Source of the DNA: Botrytis cinerea B05.10
Taxonomy: Eukaryota > Ascomycota > Leotiomycetes > Helotiales > Sclerotiniaceae
Direction of reading: 5' to 3'
Assembly (NCBI RefSeq): GCF_000143535.2
Contig: NC_037311.1
Span: 744,001-808,000, forward strand
Length of the DNA: 64,000 nucleotides
Positions 55,307 through 64,000 of the stretch are shown piece by piece. The position numbers and the translations under genes are program-made. How positions within the stretch are numbered: position 1 is the first letter of the stretch; every line of letters starts with the position of its first letter. The notes beneath the pieces were generated by a model, which made no database searches, was not told where the DNA came from, and was given only the letters and a program-made list of their open reading frames with translations.

Positions 55307-55891
55307 GGATTTCTTGGAGTTAGGTTCGGAACTTTGGATGGAGGAAAGAGAAATGAGTATGGGGGAGGAGAGGAAAGGGAGGGAAATGTTTTGTAGATGA
55401 TGGATACGGATGGCTCTGTGGGAATCGAAAAGGGAAAAACAAAGACGAATCGAGATAAAAGAGGAGGAAAGAAACGGGGACAGGGTAATCAATGTAAAGG
55501 GAGAGAATGAAGTGAATTGATGAATTTAGATCGAAGTGTTATTTATGCTAATTAAGAGAACAAGAGCAGCTTGGCTAGTCATTCATACGAGAGTAGCCGC
55601 GCAACCCAGATCTAGTCAATATACACACACGCACACACACACACACACACACATAGAGAGAGAGAGAGAGAGAACCCCAAAGCTGCGATGCATCTGCTAC
55701 CTGACCAAAACGCCATGCTATACCATCTCCAATCCTAAAAATCCATTCGTAACCTCGTATTCATAATGTCATGTATTCTAAGACCCACCCCAATCCCAAT
55801 CCCGATGCTGAAATGTATAAAATGCAAAAACACCTTCCCATGTGATATGTTCCTTGTTTGGTATTGAAGCTCGTCTCGGGTCCGCTCAATC
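55307..55891. other. Intergenic between convergent genes, with microsatellite
   Basis: Shared 3' space; contains the compound (AC)n(AG)n repeat. Confidence 0.6.
55623..55672 (+). repeat. Compound microsatellite (AC)n(AG)n
   Basis: AC dinucleotides at 55623-55653, interrupted once by G, then AG dinucleotides at 55655-55672. Confidence 0.95.
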
Positions 55892-57115
55892 TTACTTACT
55901 AGCAGGCGATCTTTTTTTCTTCGGTTTCGCAACCACCTCGCCTATCCCCAGTGGTTTCTGCATCACATATTCCTTCTTCGGGCCATCTCCATATTTGTGC
56001 GTCGTGCTCCAATCCGCATTGATGGTAGCCGGTATCCCCTGACTGGGCCTTCGGATTTGGTCTTCGTGCAGCTTATCTAAACTCTCCCCCATAACTCCGT
56101 ATTTTGCCCAATTGACGGGTGGACACCGTACTACATTCTGAGGTGTCGGTAGTGTCTCCCACTTTGGATTTTCGGTCTGCTGACCTTCCTCAGACTCCTC
56201 ATCTTTATCCTCATCCTCATCACTACTACTTTCCGTATCCACAACCATTCTTCCCCTCTTCCTCGCATTTTCCTCTCTCTCCCTCTGTTCCCCTTCCTTC
56301 AAACTTCCTACAAACCCTTCTGGATCCTCCATCGCCCTCTCCTTAATCCTCTGCAGCGTAACCATATCTCTCTTCGCATTTCTCATCTGCAACTGCAATA
56401 TCGAAATCGCACTCTTCACGGCCAGAGCATCTGGATTCTGACTCAAATCAATCGTTTGCGGCGGCGGTTTCGGTTGCGGCATCGATGATTGCGGCGCTTG
56501 TTGCGTGTGCGTATATGTTTCTCTAAGGGCGTGAGCTTGCGCTTGCATGGCTGGATGGGTTGGGATGTGCTGCGGACTACTATTCTGCGCTGCAATGGTA
56601 TTATTCATGATTGCGATATTCTTTCCTCCGATGTGACTTCGTTGCGCGTGACCCGACGATTGCGATTCCAATCCCGCCGTTCCATTTCTCGCGGCGACTC
56701 CCAGGTTTGCATTCGGATTTACATTCGAGTTTGAGGCTAGCCTCGCCGCCGATAATGTAGGAGTGATGGGAGAAACGGGAGGGCGTTCCGGACTGGCGGA
56801 TCTCGAATTGGATGATTTGAGAGTATGCGATGGAGGAGAAGTTCCTTGAATGGGAGTCGGAGTAGAAGTATAATGTGCGGGAGTCGGGGCTGCAGAAGGA
56901 GGGGAATTCGAAGTTGAGGCTGTAGGGTGAGGCATTTTAATCTTGAGGATGGGCATTGCGAATTGCTTGCGCCCGCGCGCGTTGGAGATATGAGGCAGCG
57001 GAGTCGGATTACTTTTGTCCGCGATTTTGGGTTTGTTCTTTCTAATAAATACGGGAGGTCGGGATATTTCGATGGAATGGAACTTTGAAGTTGCGTGGGG
57101 GTTCGAGGGGGGCAA
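55892..57115 (-). CDS. Disordered, probably nuclear protein of unknown function
   Basis: A single exon of up to 407 aa; the Met at residue 54 (MPILKIKMPH) could be the true start. The first 220 residues are Ser/Pro/Thr/Gln-rich. A helical segment follows (LAVKSAISILQLQMRNAKRD, then MVTLQRIKERAMEDPEGF), then a Glu/Arg stretch, an acidic Ser/Glu/Asp run (about 305-325) and a compact end: WETLPTPQNVVRCPPVNWAK, YGVMGESLDKLHEDQIRRPS, ending in a basic tail (KPKKKRSPASK) like a nuclear localisation signal. This layout fits small accessory subunits of chromatin complexes, but that is a guess; I do not recognise the family. Confidence 0.65.
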   Translation of the reverse strand: MPPSNPHATSKFHSIEISRPPVFIRKNKPKIADKSNPTPLPHISNARGRKQFAMPILKIKMPHPTASTSNSPPSAAPTPAHYTSTPTPIQGTSPPSHTLKSSNSRSASPERPPVSPITPTLSAARLASNSNVNPNANLGVAARNGTAGLESQSSGHAQRSHIGGKNIAIMNNTIAAQNSSPQHIPTHPAMQAQAHALRETYTHTQQAPQSSMPQPKPPPQTIDLSQNPDALAVKSAISILQLQMRNAKRDMVTLQRIKERAMEDPEGFVGSLKEGEQREREENARKRGRMVVDTESSSDEDEDKDEESEEGQQTENPKWETLPTPQNVVRCPPVNWAKYGVMGESLDKLHEDQIRRPSQGIPATINADWSTTHKYGDGPKKEYVMQKPLGIGEVVAKPKKKRSPASK

Positions 57116-57966
57116 TGATTGGCGGGGTATTTGACTTTGATTGGCTATTATTATTATTTGCTTGGCTGAGATATTTAGTCTGAGATGTTGTGTTTTGTTT
57201 TGCTTTGTTTTGTTTTATAATCGATCAACTTGGGTTGGGTTGGGTTGGGTTGAGTTGTGTTGTTTTGGTTGTGTTGTTTTGGTTGAAAGAGGTTGGAAGT
57301 AATAATAAAGGTGCTCGGTACGTGCTTGAACTTGGAACAAAATATATCAAGGACGGAGCAGGTGGTTGTAGGAAATGAATGGATACATGTATAACGTACC
57401 TAGGTATGTACTTTATATGAGTCAGGGGAAATGGGGTAAATATGGAAACAACACTCGTAGATTAACTTATGAAATTACATAAAGGATACTCTCTTATTAG
57501 GTGGTATTTACGGTATTTATGGATTGGTTGTATTTATGGTAACTTGCTCCGTATATCGTTCCTCGCTTACAAAAGTGGTGTAGTTTGGTGGAGATTCATG
57601 TGTTCATGTCACTTTGTGGCTCTTGCTTAAGCTGGAGCTGTCTTCCAAAGTGGCCAAGCAACCAAGCACCTAGGGCTCGTTGCTGTTCTATCTAATAGGT
57701 AGATAACTCTTGATGTGCATTTTCTCCTAGATTCGAGAATTGTAGAGATATATCATCGTCTCATAGCAAGCCCAGATAAAGAAAGAAAGCACGGATACCA
57801 CTTCCTTACTACTCAAATACTGTTGTTGCGTTGAGCCCCCTTGCAAAACCAACAATGTTCCAAGAGTCATGTCGTCATAGCGGAAATTTGAATAACTATA
57901 ACCAAAAATGTTTCCACAACTCTTACTTTTCCCTCCATTTATTTCAATTCCTGCTTTTCCTGTAAA
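57116..57966. other. Divergent intergenic region with simple repeats
   Basis: TTTTG-rich run at 57190-57216 and (TTGGG)n-like run at 57230-57257 lie upstream of the minus-strand gene. The esterase promoter is at the right end. No gene is supported. Confidence 0.6.
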
Positions 57967-59547
57967 ATGGATATTAGCCCTCTTGGAATTGCCAAGGCTG
58001 TTATTCCCAATTTACCGCTGGTAATAAAAACTGCCGTTTTAGCATTGCTTTCTCGTTCCCCAAATGCTTCAGTCCAGGATGTTATCACTGAGGTTATAGT
58101 AGTGACTGCAAGACCTCTGCTTAGCACTCCAGCAGCTATCTTGAAATCCCAAGTACAATCTCAAATAGATTGGGGAGTATGGGGACCAATCTGGATTGCA
58201 AAGTGTACCGTACCAAAGCCTGGAGATGATTGTCATGGCAAGAAAAGAGTCTGTGGTGTTAGAAATGCTTTAGTGAAAGCAATAAAAGAGCTTGGAGCCG
58301 AAGATAATGTTTTTGATCTACCAGAAATTATCGATGTGCAAGCTGAGTGGACAGGATATCGTAGTGGAGTCTCAATCTCTACTCGTCGACCAGACATACC
58401 CGAGGATGAGCAGTATGAGATGATGATGAAAGAAGTGGCACCGAACAGTCCCACGATTCTTTATTTCCATGGCGGAGCTTTCTGGTAAGGGAATCATGAT
58501 GTTGAATGTCTCGAACTGAACTCAACGTCTAGTCTCATGGATCCTGTTACTCACCGGCCGACAACATCTGCGTTGGCTCAACAAACCGGTGGCCGTTGTT
58601 TTTCAGTTCGCTATCGACTGGCACCCCAAGACCCATTTCCATCGGCACTTTTAGATGCGTTCGTCGCGTATCTTTCATTGATCTCACCTCCACCTGGTTC
58701 TTTTCATGAGCCAATTCCTTCCAAGAATATTATTTTCTCGGGTGACTCATCAGGGGCAGGATTAGCGACATCTCTTTTGCTACTATTAGCAACTTTGAAT
58801 CGTATGGGCATTGACCAGATTCGTTTCCATGGCGTCAATGTTCCAATCAATGCGACCGAAATTGCTGGCCTTGCCATCACCTCGCCTTGGCTTGACGTTT
58901 CCCGATCTCTCCCGTCCGTATTGAGAAACATTCAGTACGATATGATAGCACCACCTTCATCAGATTACACAATGCCTCACCCTAAATTTCCCCAAGATTC
59001 AGTCTGGCCAGCCAGGTCACCTCGCGTTGAGACTTATTGCGAGTCATCAATGGTCATCCATCCTCTCGTCAGTCCACTTGCAGCTAAAAAGGAGCACTGG
59101 CGCGGTATAGCACCAGTCTACGTAAGTGTAGGTTGGGAGAGCATGCAAGATGAAGCAGAGGTTTTCGCGCGTAGATTGCACGAGGCCGGAGGGACAGTCA
59201 TATTCGATGGGTACGTGGGTATGCCGCATTGCTTTGCTCTCATGCCGTGGAACAAAGCTGGAAGAACTGCTTTTGAAAATTGCGCAAGTTTTTGTGTAGA
59301 AGCGGTTCGAGGTAAAGTGAAGAGCAGTGATTTCGGTTCATGGACAAATAAAGATGGAAACGTCGAGACGATTGAGCTAGGAAAACTAGGAATGAGGAAT
59401 AGGGAAAGGAAAGTAGACCTTGACGACGTCCTCGTTAGTAAGCTTCTAGAAAAGCAAAGAAGGTGGAGGGTCGACTTGGAAAAGAAATTAAGGAACTGTG
59501 AAAAGGACGAAACAATAAAGACAAATTCAATCAGGAATGGCAAGTAA
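57967..59547 (+). CDS. Alpha/beta hydrolase, HSL (hormone-sensitive lipase) family esterase
   Basis: Exons 57967..58484 and 58533..59547; intron of 48 bp splitting a Cys codon; product 510 aa. Family features: oxyanion-hole motif FHGGAF (His168-Gly169-Gly170), the following YRLAPQDPFPSALLDA, nucleophile Ser245 in FSGDSSGAG, acid Asp379 in GWESMQDEAEVFARRL, and His405 in GMPHCFALMPW. The N-terminus has a hydrophobic stretch (VIPNLPLVIKTAVLALL) that could be a membrane anchor rather than a cleaved signal. The C-terminal 80 residues are charged and have no domain. It probably hydrolyses short-chain or steryl/aryl esters at a membrane. Substrate unknown. Confidence 0.9.
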
Positions 59548-61033
59548 CGCTAAAGATAGACAGTATTAATTGAGTTTGAAGTACATCATGCTTTTCATAG
59601 CCTCGGATAAGGTTAAGTCTTCCACTGCTCCTTGTACTGGCAATAGCTTCAGAATTCGAAGCGTGCTAGAAAGACCGATGAGATGGGATGTTGTGTATTG
59701 AACACGCTATCTGGGTTGACTGCTCATTTCAGCAGCCTTTACCTTTGTCACACAAAATTCTGTGAAGGGTCCTCGAGCAACATTGTGGGAGGGGTGGAAT
59801 CTCGGCAAGACACAGATCTCGTGTGATATGAGTAACGATCGAGTCACATGTCTCAAACACTGTGTCACTCTGTGTGACGAGTCGAGTAGCTTCAATAAGA
59901 GAAAGCAACAATGGTGGTTTCTGTGATGTTCTCGAGGCACATCATTTGATACTTATCGCCCAAACTTACACCTGATCGCACTGCGCGCCCCGTGATATAT
60001 ATTACCAGGTGGGTGTGTCTTGGATAGAAGATAGCATTCTGACGTCCACAATAACATTAGACCTTCAGAGCGCCCCACTTCTGGAACACATTTCGAAGAT
60101 ATAATCAAACTTAAAAGCAAAATCGAATTCTGACAAAGAATGGGGGAAACGCACGGCAAAATGCTGTATTGTGGTGTGGAACTGATGCAATGCACGTAAT
60201 AGATGAAATGCATATAATTGGAGAAGGTGGTGGATGGGACCTGGAAAAAAGGAGACATCAGCCAAAACCCCCACTTACGCTAAATCATTTTCAGTGTAGC
60301 GTGCCAGGACAAATGTTAATCCGCTCCGAAAGCTTCGAGGTATGCAACGACTGAAGGAAAATGTCTGGAACTTTTCTTACCATGACCTTATGCATTATCT
60401 TATGAGCCAACCATCCATATAGATGAGTGAAGATTTTCTAGTATTCTGAATTGATCTACGGAATATTGGTGGGCCCTCGTAGGGCAGGCGAGTCTTAGGT
60501 ACGGCTATGTAAGGTTATCATGCGTTTGTTGTGAGAGATGTTTACTGATGTTCGAGTACCTTCAGAATACCTACGAACCATTCATTATTCCCATAGTCAA
60601 GCTTCACTCTCTGCGATTATCATGAGGTTGTGTGAATATTAGAAGAATTTATGCTATTTGTCATTCATTGAATCCCTTTCGTCTGATCTTTATCCTTCAT
60701 TTCGTCTCTAAGCTGGAGAAAACGTCAGAACCTGATTATTGCCTCTTCTTTTCACCACTTGGACGATACCCTATACCATCAAGAAACAAGCTTTATTCCG
60801 TGGCAGAGAAGGATATTCGGTATTGAAGATCTGAAAGAAATAATTGGTGTGGTTTACTCCAGTTCACATTAGATGATATACCCCTCTTAAAGTACCGTTG
60901 CCTGGCAAACATTTCTCGGCATACTTCACTTATACTGCCACCATTGGATGATTGATTCTTCTTCCTCTTCCCAAAGTCTGTCAACACACAACTTTGCTGC
61001 TGAATCAACAATTTTCTCCGCACTCTTTTCAAA
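59548..61033. other. Intergenic, 1.5 kb
   Basis: 3' flank of the esterase and promoter of the kinase gene. No coding frame or RNA gene is supported. Confidence 0.55.
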
Positions 61034-64000
61034 ATGGAGGAATATGCAACCCAGCCCTGTAAAGATCCCTTCTTTATTCCTTCTACCTATCCTCCTCCTC
61101 CTAAGACTCCAGCATTTGTTTTTAGCTCGATTACTGATGATCCTGATTATGAAGCTACTCAACCTACCGATGAGGCAATTCGCCTTGCTAACAGAAATTC
61201 TGGTTTGACCGACGAAGATGCTTCAGACATTGTTTGCATTCTCCATCCTGACTCCGATCTGGCGCGCGAAGCTTGTTCCGAAATCAACAAATTACACCCC
61301 AAGAATACAATCAGCCTTGAAGGTGCTAATTCTTACTTAGCAGCAGAAGGTTATCTTCCCTGCGACCTGGCCCTTCGACTATCGGCCAATCTGAAAGACG
61401 TCAATTTAGGCTGGATTTTTGGTCGAAGTGAGGAACGATGCGACTTTATGATAAGAGATGGCACACCTCCTCAGATAAGCAATCAACACTTCCGTATTTA
61501 CCTCAATGAACATGGCTTTCTCATGGTAGAAGATATGTCTACTAATGGTATCTCTGTTGATGGTACTATACTCCGACTCAAGAAGAAAAATAATGGGAAA
61601 CCGTATCGACAAACTATCGAAAACGGGACTATTATATCCCTTGCTTTAAACAAGCCTGTTGCTCTCAGTATCAATTTTGTTGTTCGGATACCTCGACGTA
61701 GTGATGAAGCTCAAGAGGCTTTTGAAACAAACTTTGCCGTTCACGTTCGTCGAATTCAAGAAAGGCAAATTCGGCGTCGTGTTGCGGGTGTTGCAGAGAG
61801 ACAACCAGTAAGTGACTGTTCTTTACTTGAAGGAAAACACAACAACTAAAAGTTTCCAGCTTAATCTCTTCCCAAACGCTGCCAATCGAGGTAGTGCGGA
61901 GTCCTCGTTAATTTTCAGAAAGCGAGAATGGAGAGGTGGTTCAAAGTACAACAAGCTCGACATGATTGGCAAAGGCGCTTTTGCTGTTGTTTACAGGGTG
62001 ACTGATAAACGAACTGGGGTTCCATTCGCTGCCAAGGAGCTTGACAAGAAAAAGTTTTTGAAGAATGGAGCCAAAAATATTGATTCGGAGATCAAAATCA
62101 TGAGCAAGATTCATCATGTAAGTTCGCTCTCGCCCCTTTGGTATTCCATACACACGCTCACATGTTTCAGGACAATGTGGTTTCGTTTGTCGAATGTATC
62201 GACTGGGATGATTATCTATACATTATCATGGAGTTTGTCCCTGAAGGGGACCTTACATCCCTCGTTACAATGTGTCATTTCCTTCCGGAACATGCAGTCA
62301 AGGATATGACTGTTCAACTACTAAGCGCATTGAAATATCTTCATTCGATAAATGTTACGCATCGCGATATTAAGCCTGATAATATTCTCTGCCAAAATCG
62401 AAATCCACTCCATGTTAAAATCACAGATTTTGGTCTGTCGAAGATGATTGATACGGAGGACACATTTCTGCACACTTTCTGTGGCACCTTGCTGTACTGT
62501 GCGCCAGAAGTTTACAACGAATATCCGCAATATGATCGTACGGGCCAAAGAACCAATCGTCGCATTGAAGATTCGACAACACAACAGAGATATGATCACG
62601 CTGTCGACGTTTGGTCGCTGGCCGGGGTGCTGTTTTATTCTTTTTGTGGAACTCCACCATTTCCTGTTGGAGCTGCCTCGCATCATACGCAAATACTTCA
62701 AAGAATAATGACAGTGCCTTTAGATGTTAGGCCCTTACAACGTTGTGGAGTGTCATCTAATGCAATTAGGTTCGTTATAAAAATGCTTCACACCGATCCA
62801 GAGCATCGTGCTACTATTGAGGATCTAGAGCAAAGTCCTTGGTTGACAGGAAACGACCAAGATCTTGATGAAACAGAGGATGAAGAAGTTGGACAGCTCG
62901 AGGCGCCCGCTTCTCAGTTGAGTTTGCTGGACGATCCCCAAAATAATGGTGAAAATGACGACTTCGGCGAGGAGACGATTAAATTTCAACCTCGTGAGAT
63001 GCCGGCCAGCTTCAGTACTAATGACTCGGAGGACGAGAGATTTGTGGAGCTCGCAAGCTCAATTCCGAGTGACTTTGGTGTGGGAACAAAATTTACAGCC
63101 GCCGAGGAAATCGAAGGAGACGAAAGCTATGAGTTCATCCGGAATCCTGTAAACAATGGCCGCTTGTTCGGCGAAGTTAATGTAAATTCGTCTGCTTTGG
63201 GAAGTTCTGGGGCCGTTCCAGTAGATCTTCCAACTCCGATCCAGCACATTAATAAACGTCAGCAGGTTTCGGAACAAGACGACACCCTTCCAGTTGCAAA
63301 ATTCAAAAGTCGTCTTGAAGCTGCGAGCGCCACACCAAGGACACCTCTCCCACCTCCACCTCCACCTCCACCTCACCCTCGCTTTATGACTCCAGCTGCG
63401 AAGCACTTCGGAAATGGAGTTGCTCAAAATCACTCGAGCCTTCTGGGTGCTGTGTCTCAACTAGGCCATCTGCAGATGAATTCTCCCTTGATTTCACCAA
63501 CCGAAATTACAACTCCCCATTTGTCAACCCTATCGCATGCTCAGACTGCCAATACCAGTCTCCGAAGACCTCGAGAAGTAGGTGCCTGGCACCCTGAGGA
63601 GCTTCCACCACAAAAACGCCGAAAGTCCGCTCGCACAATTGATGTTATGGTACCCCCAGAAGCATTTTGGAACCCTAGAGATAAGTCGACTCATCATGAA
63701 GATTATCCGCCGATGTCAGCGGCGGATTGGAATCGATATGTTGAGCTTGCCAAGTCCAAAGGAGAGAAGTTTCAGCATGGCTGCACAATATTTGAGAATG
63801 TAATGGTTAGCTTCAGAAGCAATAGCAAAACTCCTTCAATTGGCTCGAATGTATCGTTTCGAGCTCAATCCGAACCTTTGGTTGAAGGAATAAAACGATA
63901 TGTACCATTGGCGCGCGACGAACGAAGGCTCAGTGACGATGCTTCTGTTCAACAGAGCATCGCTTCTCGGGAAAATCTGTCCATCACCACCGAGGCCCTT
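61034..64000 (+). CDS. RAD53: FHA-domain checkpoint kinase, Rad53/Chk2 type (3' end outside)
   Basis: Effector kinase of the DNA damage and replication checkpoint, nuclear. Exons 61034..61807, 61860..62117 and 62171 to beyond the window; introns of 52 and 53 bp; 954 residues visible. TQ dipeptides at 6-7 and 42-43 are potential Tel1/Mec1 sites. FHA domain about 120-225: GWIFGRSEERCDF with Gly130-Arg131, ISNQHFRI (Ser149, His152) and STNGISVDG (Asn171-Gly172). Kinase about 288-560: GKGAFAVVY loop, Lys317 in FAAKEL, Glu335, HRDIKPDN (408-415), DFG (430-432), CAPE (454-457), and VDVWSLAGVLF. The long acidic and Pro-rich tail includes an eight-Pro run and basic PPQKRRKSAR. Rad53 has a second FHA after the kinase; none is seen before the edge. 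Budding-yeast Rad53, Cds1 or animal Chk2 equivalence is not resolved here. Confidence 0.9.

Noticed and set aside
57230..57257. (TTGGG)n run as an internal telomere-like repeat
   Set aside because: Fungal telomere repeats are usually TTAGGG; this is a short simple repeat in a T/G-rich tract.

Overview
This is eukaryotic DNA from a filamentous ascomycete (Pezizomycotina). Genes carry short introns of about 48-195 bp with GTAWGT-like donors and CTAAC/CTGAC-like branch sites. There are no operons or ribosome binding sites, and the proteins are typical of plant-associated moulds: AA9 LPMO, GH43, CYP53, tyrosinase. A Leotiomycete of the Botrytis/Sclerotinia type is my best guess; that is inference from overall flavour, not a search.

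Layout. 1-19 kb is mostly ordinary core genome: the 3' end of a PMT4-type protein O-mannosyltransferase, an NAD(P)-binding protein, an intracellular GH43 enzyme, a MINDY deubiquitinase divergent from TRM6 (tRNA m1A58 methyltransferase subunit), ARPC3 of the Arp2/3 complex, a secreted AA9 LPMO and an isochorismatase-fold hydrolase. 20-37 kb is gene-poor and AT-rich. It holds an F-box protein, two intact members of an unrecognised Cys-motif/coiled-coil family, a large SAM methyltransferase with a disordered N-terminus, several decayed genes (among them a third, broken member of the same family) and an intron-containing tRNA-Glu. 37-45 kb has a CYP53-type P450, ribulose-phosphate 3-epimerase, and an island of tyrosinase plus a broken TRI14-like gene between diverged AT-rich inverted repeats. 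45-64 kb has a conserved small fungal protein, a class V aminotransferase/cysteine desulfurase-like protein, a Tpa1/Ofd1 prolyl hydroxylase, a CYP52-clan P450, a disordered probably nuclear protein, an HSL-family esterase and the 5' part of an FHA-domain checkpoint kinase (Rad53/Chk2 type).

The genes do not form a single pathway. Themes are plant cell-wall and phenolic metabolism (GH43, LPMO, CYP53, tyrosinase, esterase) scattered among housekeeping genes. The most notable unexplained content is the local Cys-module family with its fresh pseudogene, and the inverted-repeat-bounded tyrosinase/TRI14-like island. Exon boundaries were deduced by eye from splice signals, frame continuity and family resemblance; no search was run.
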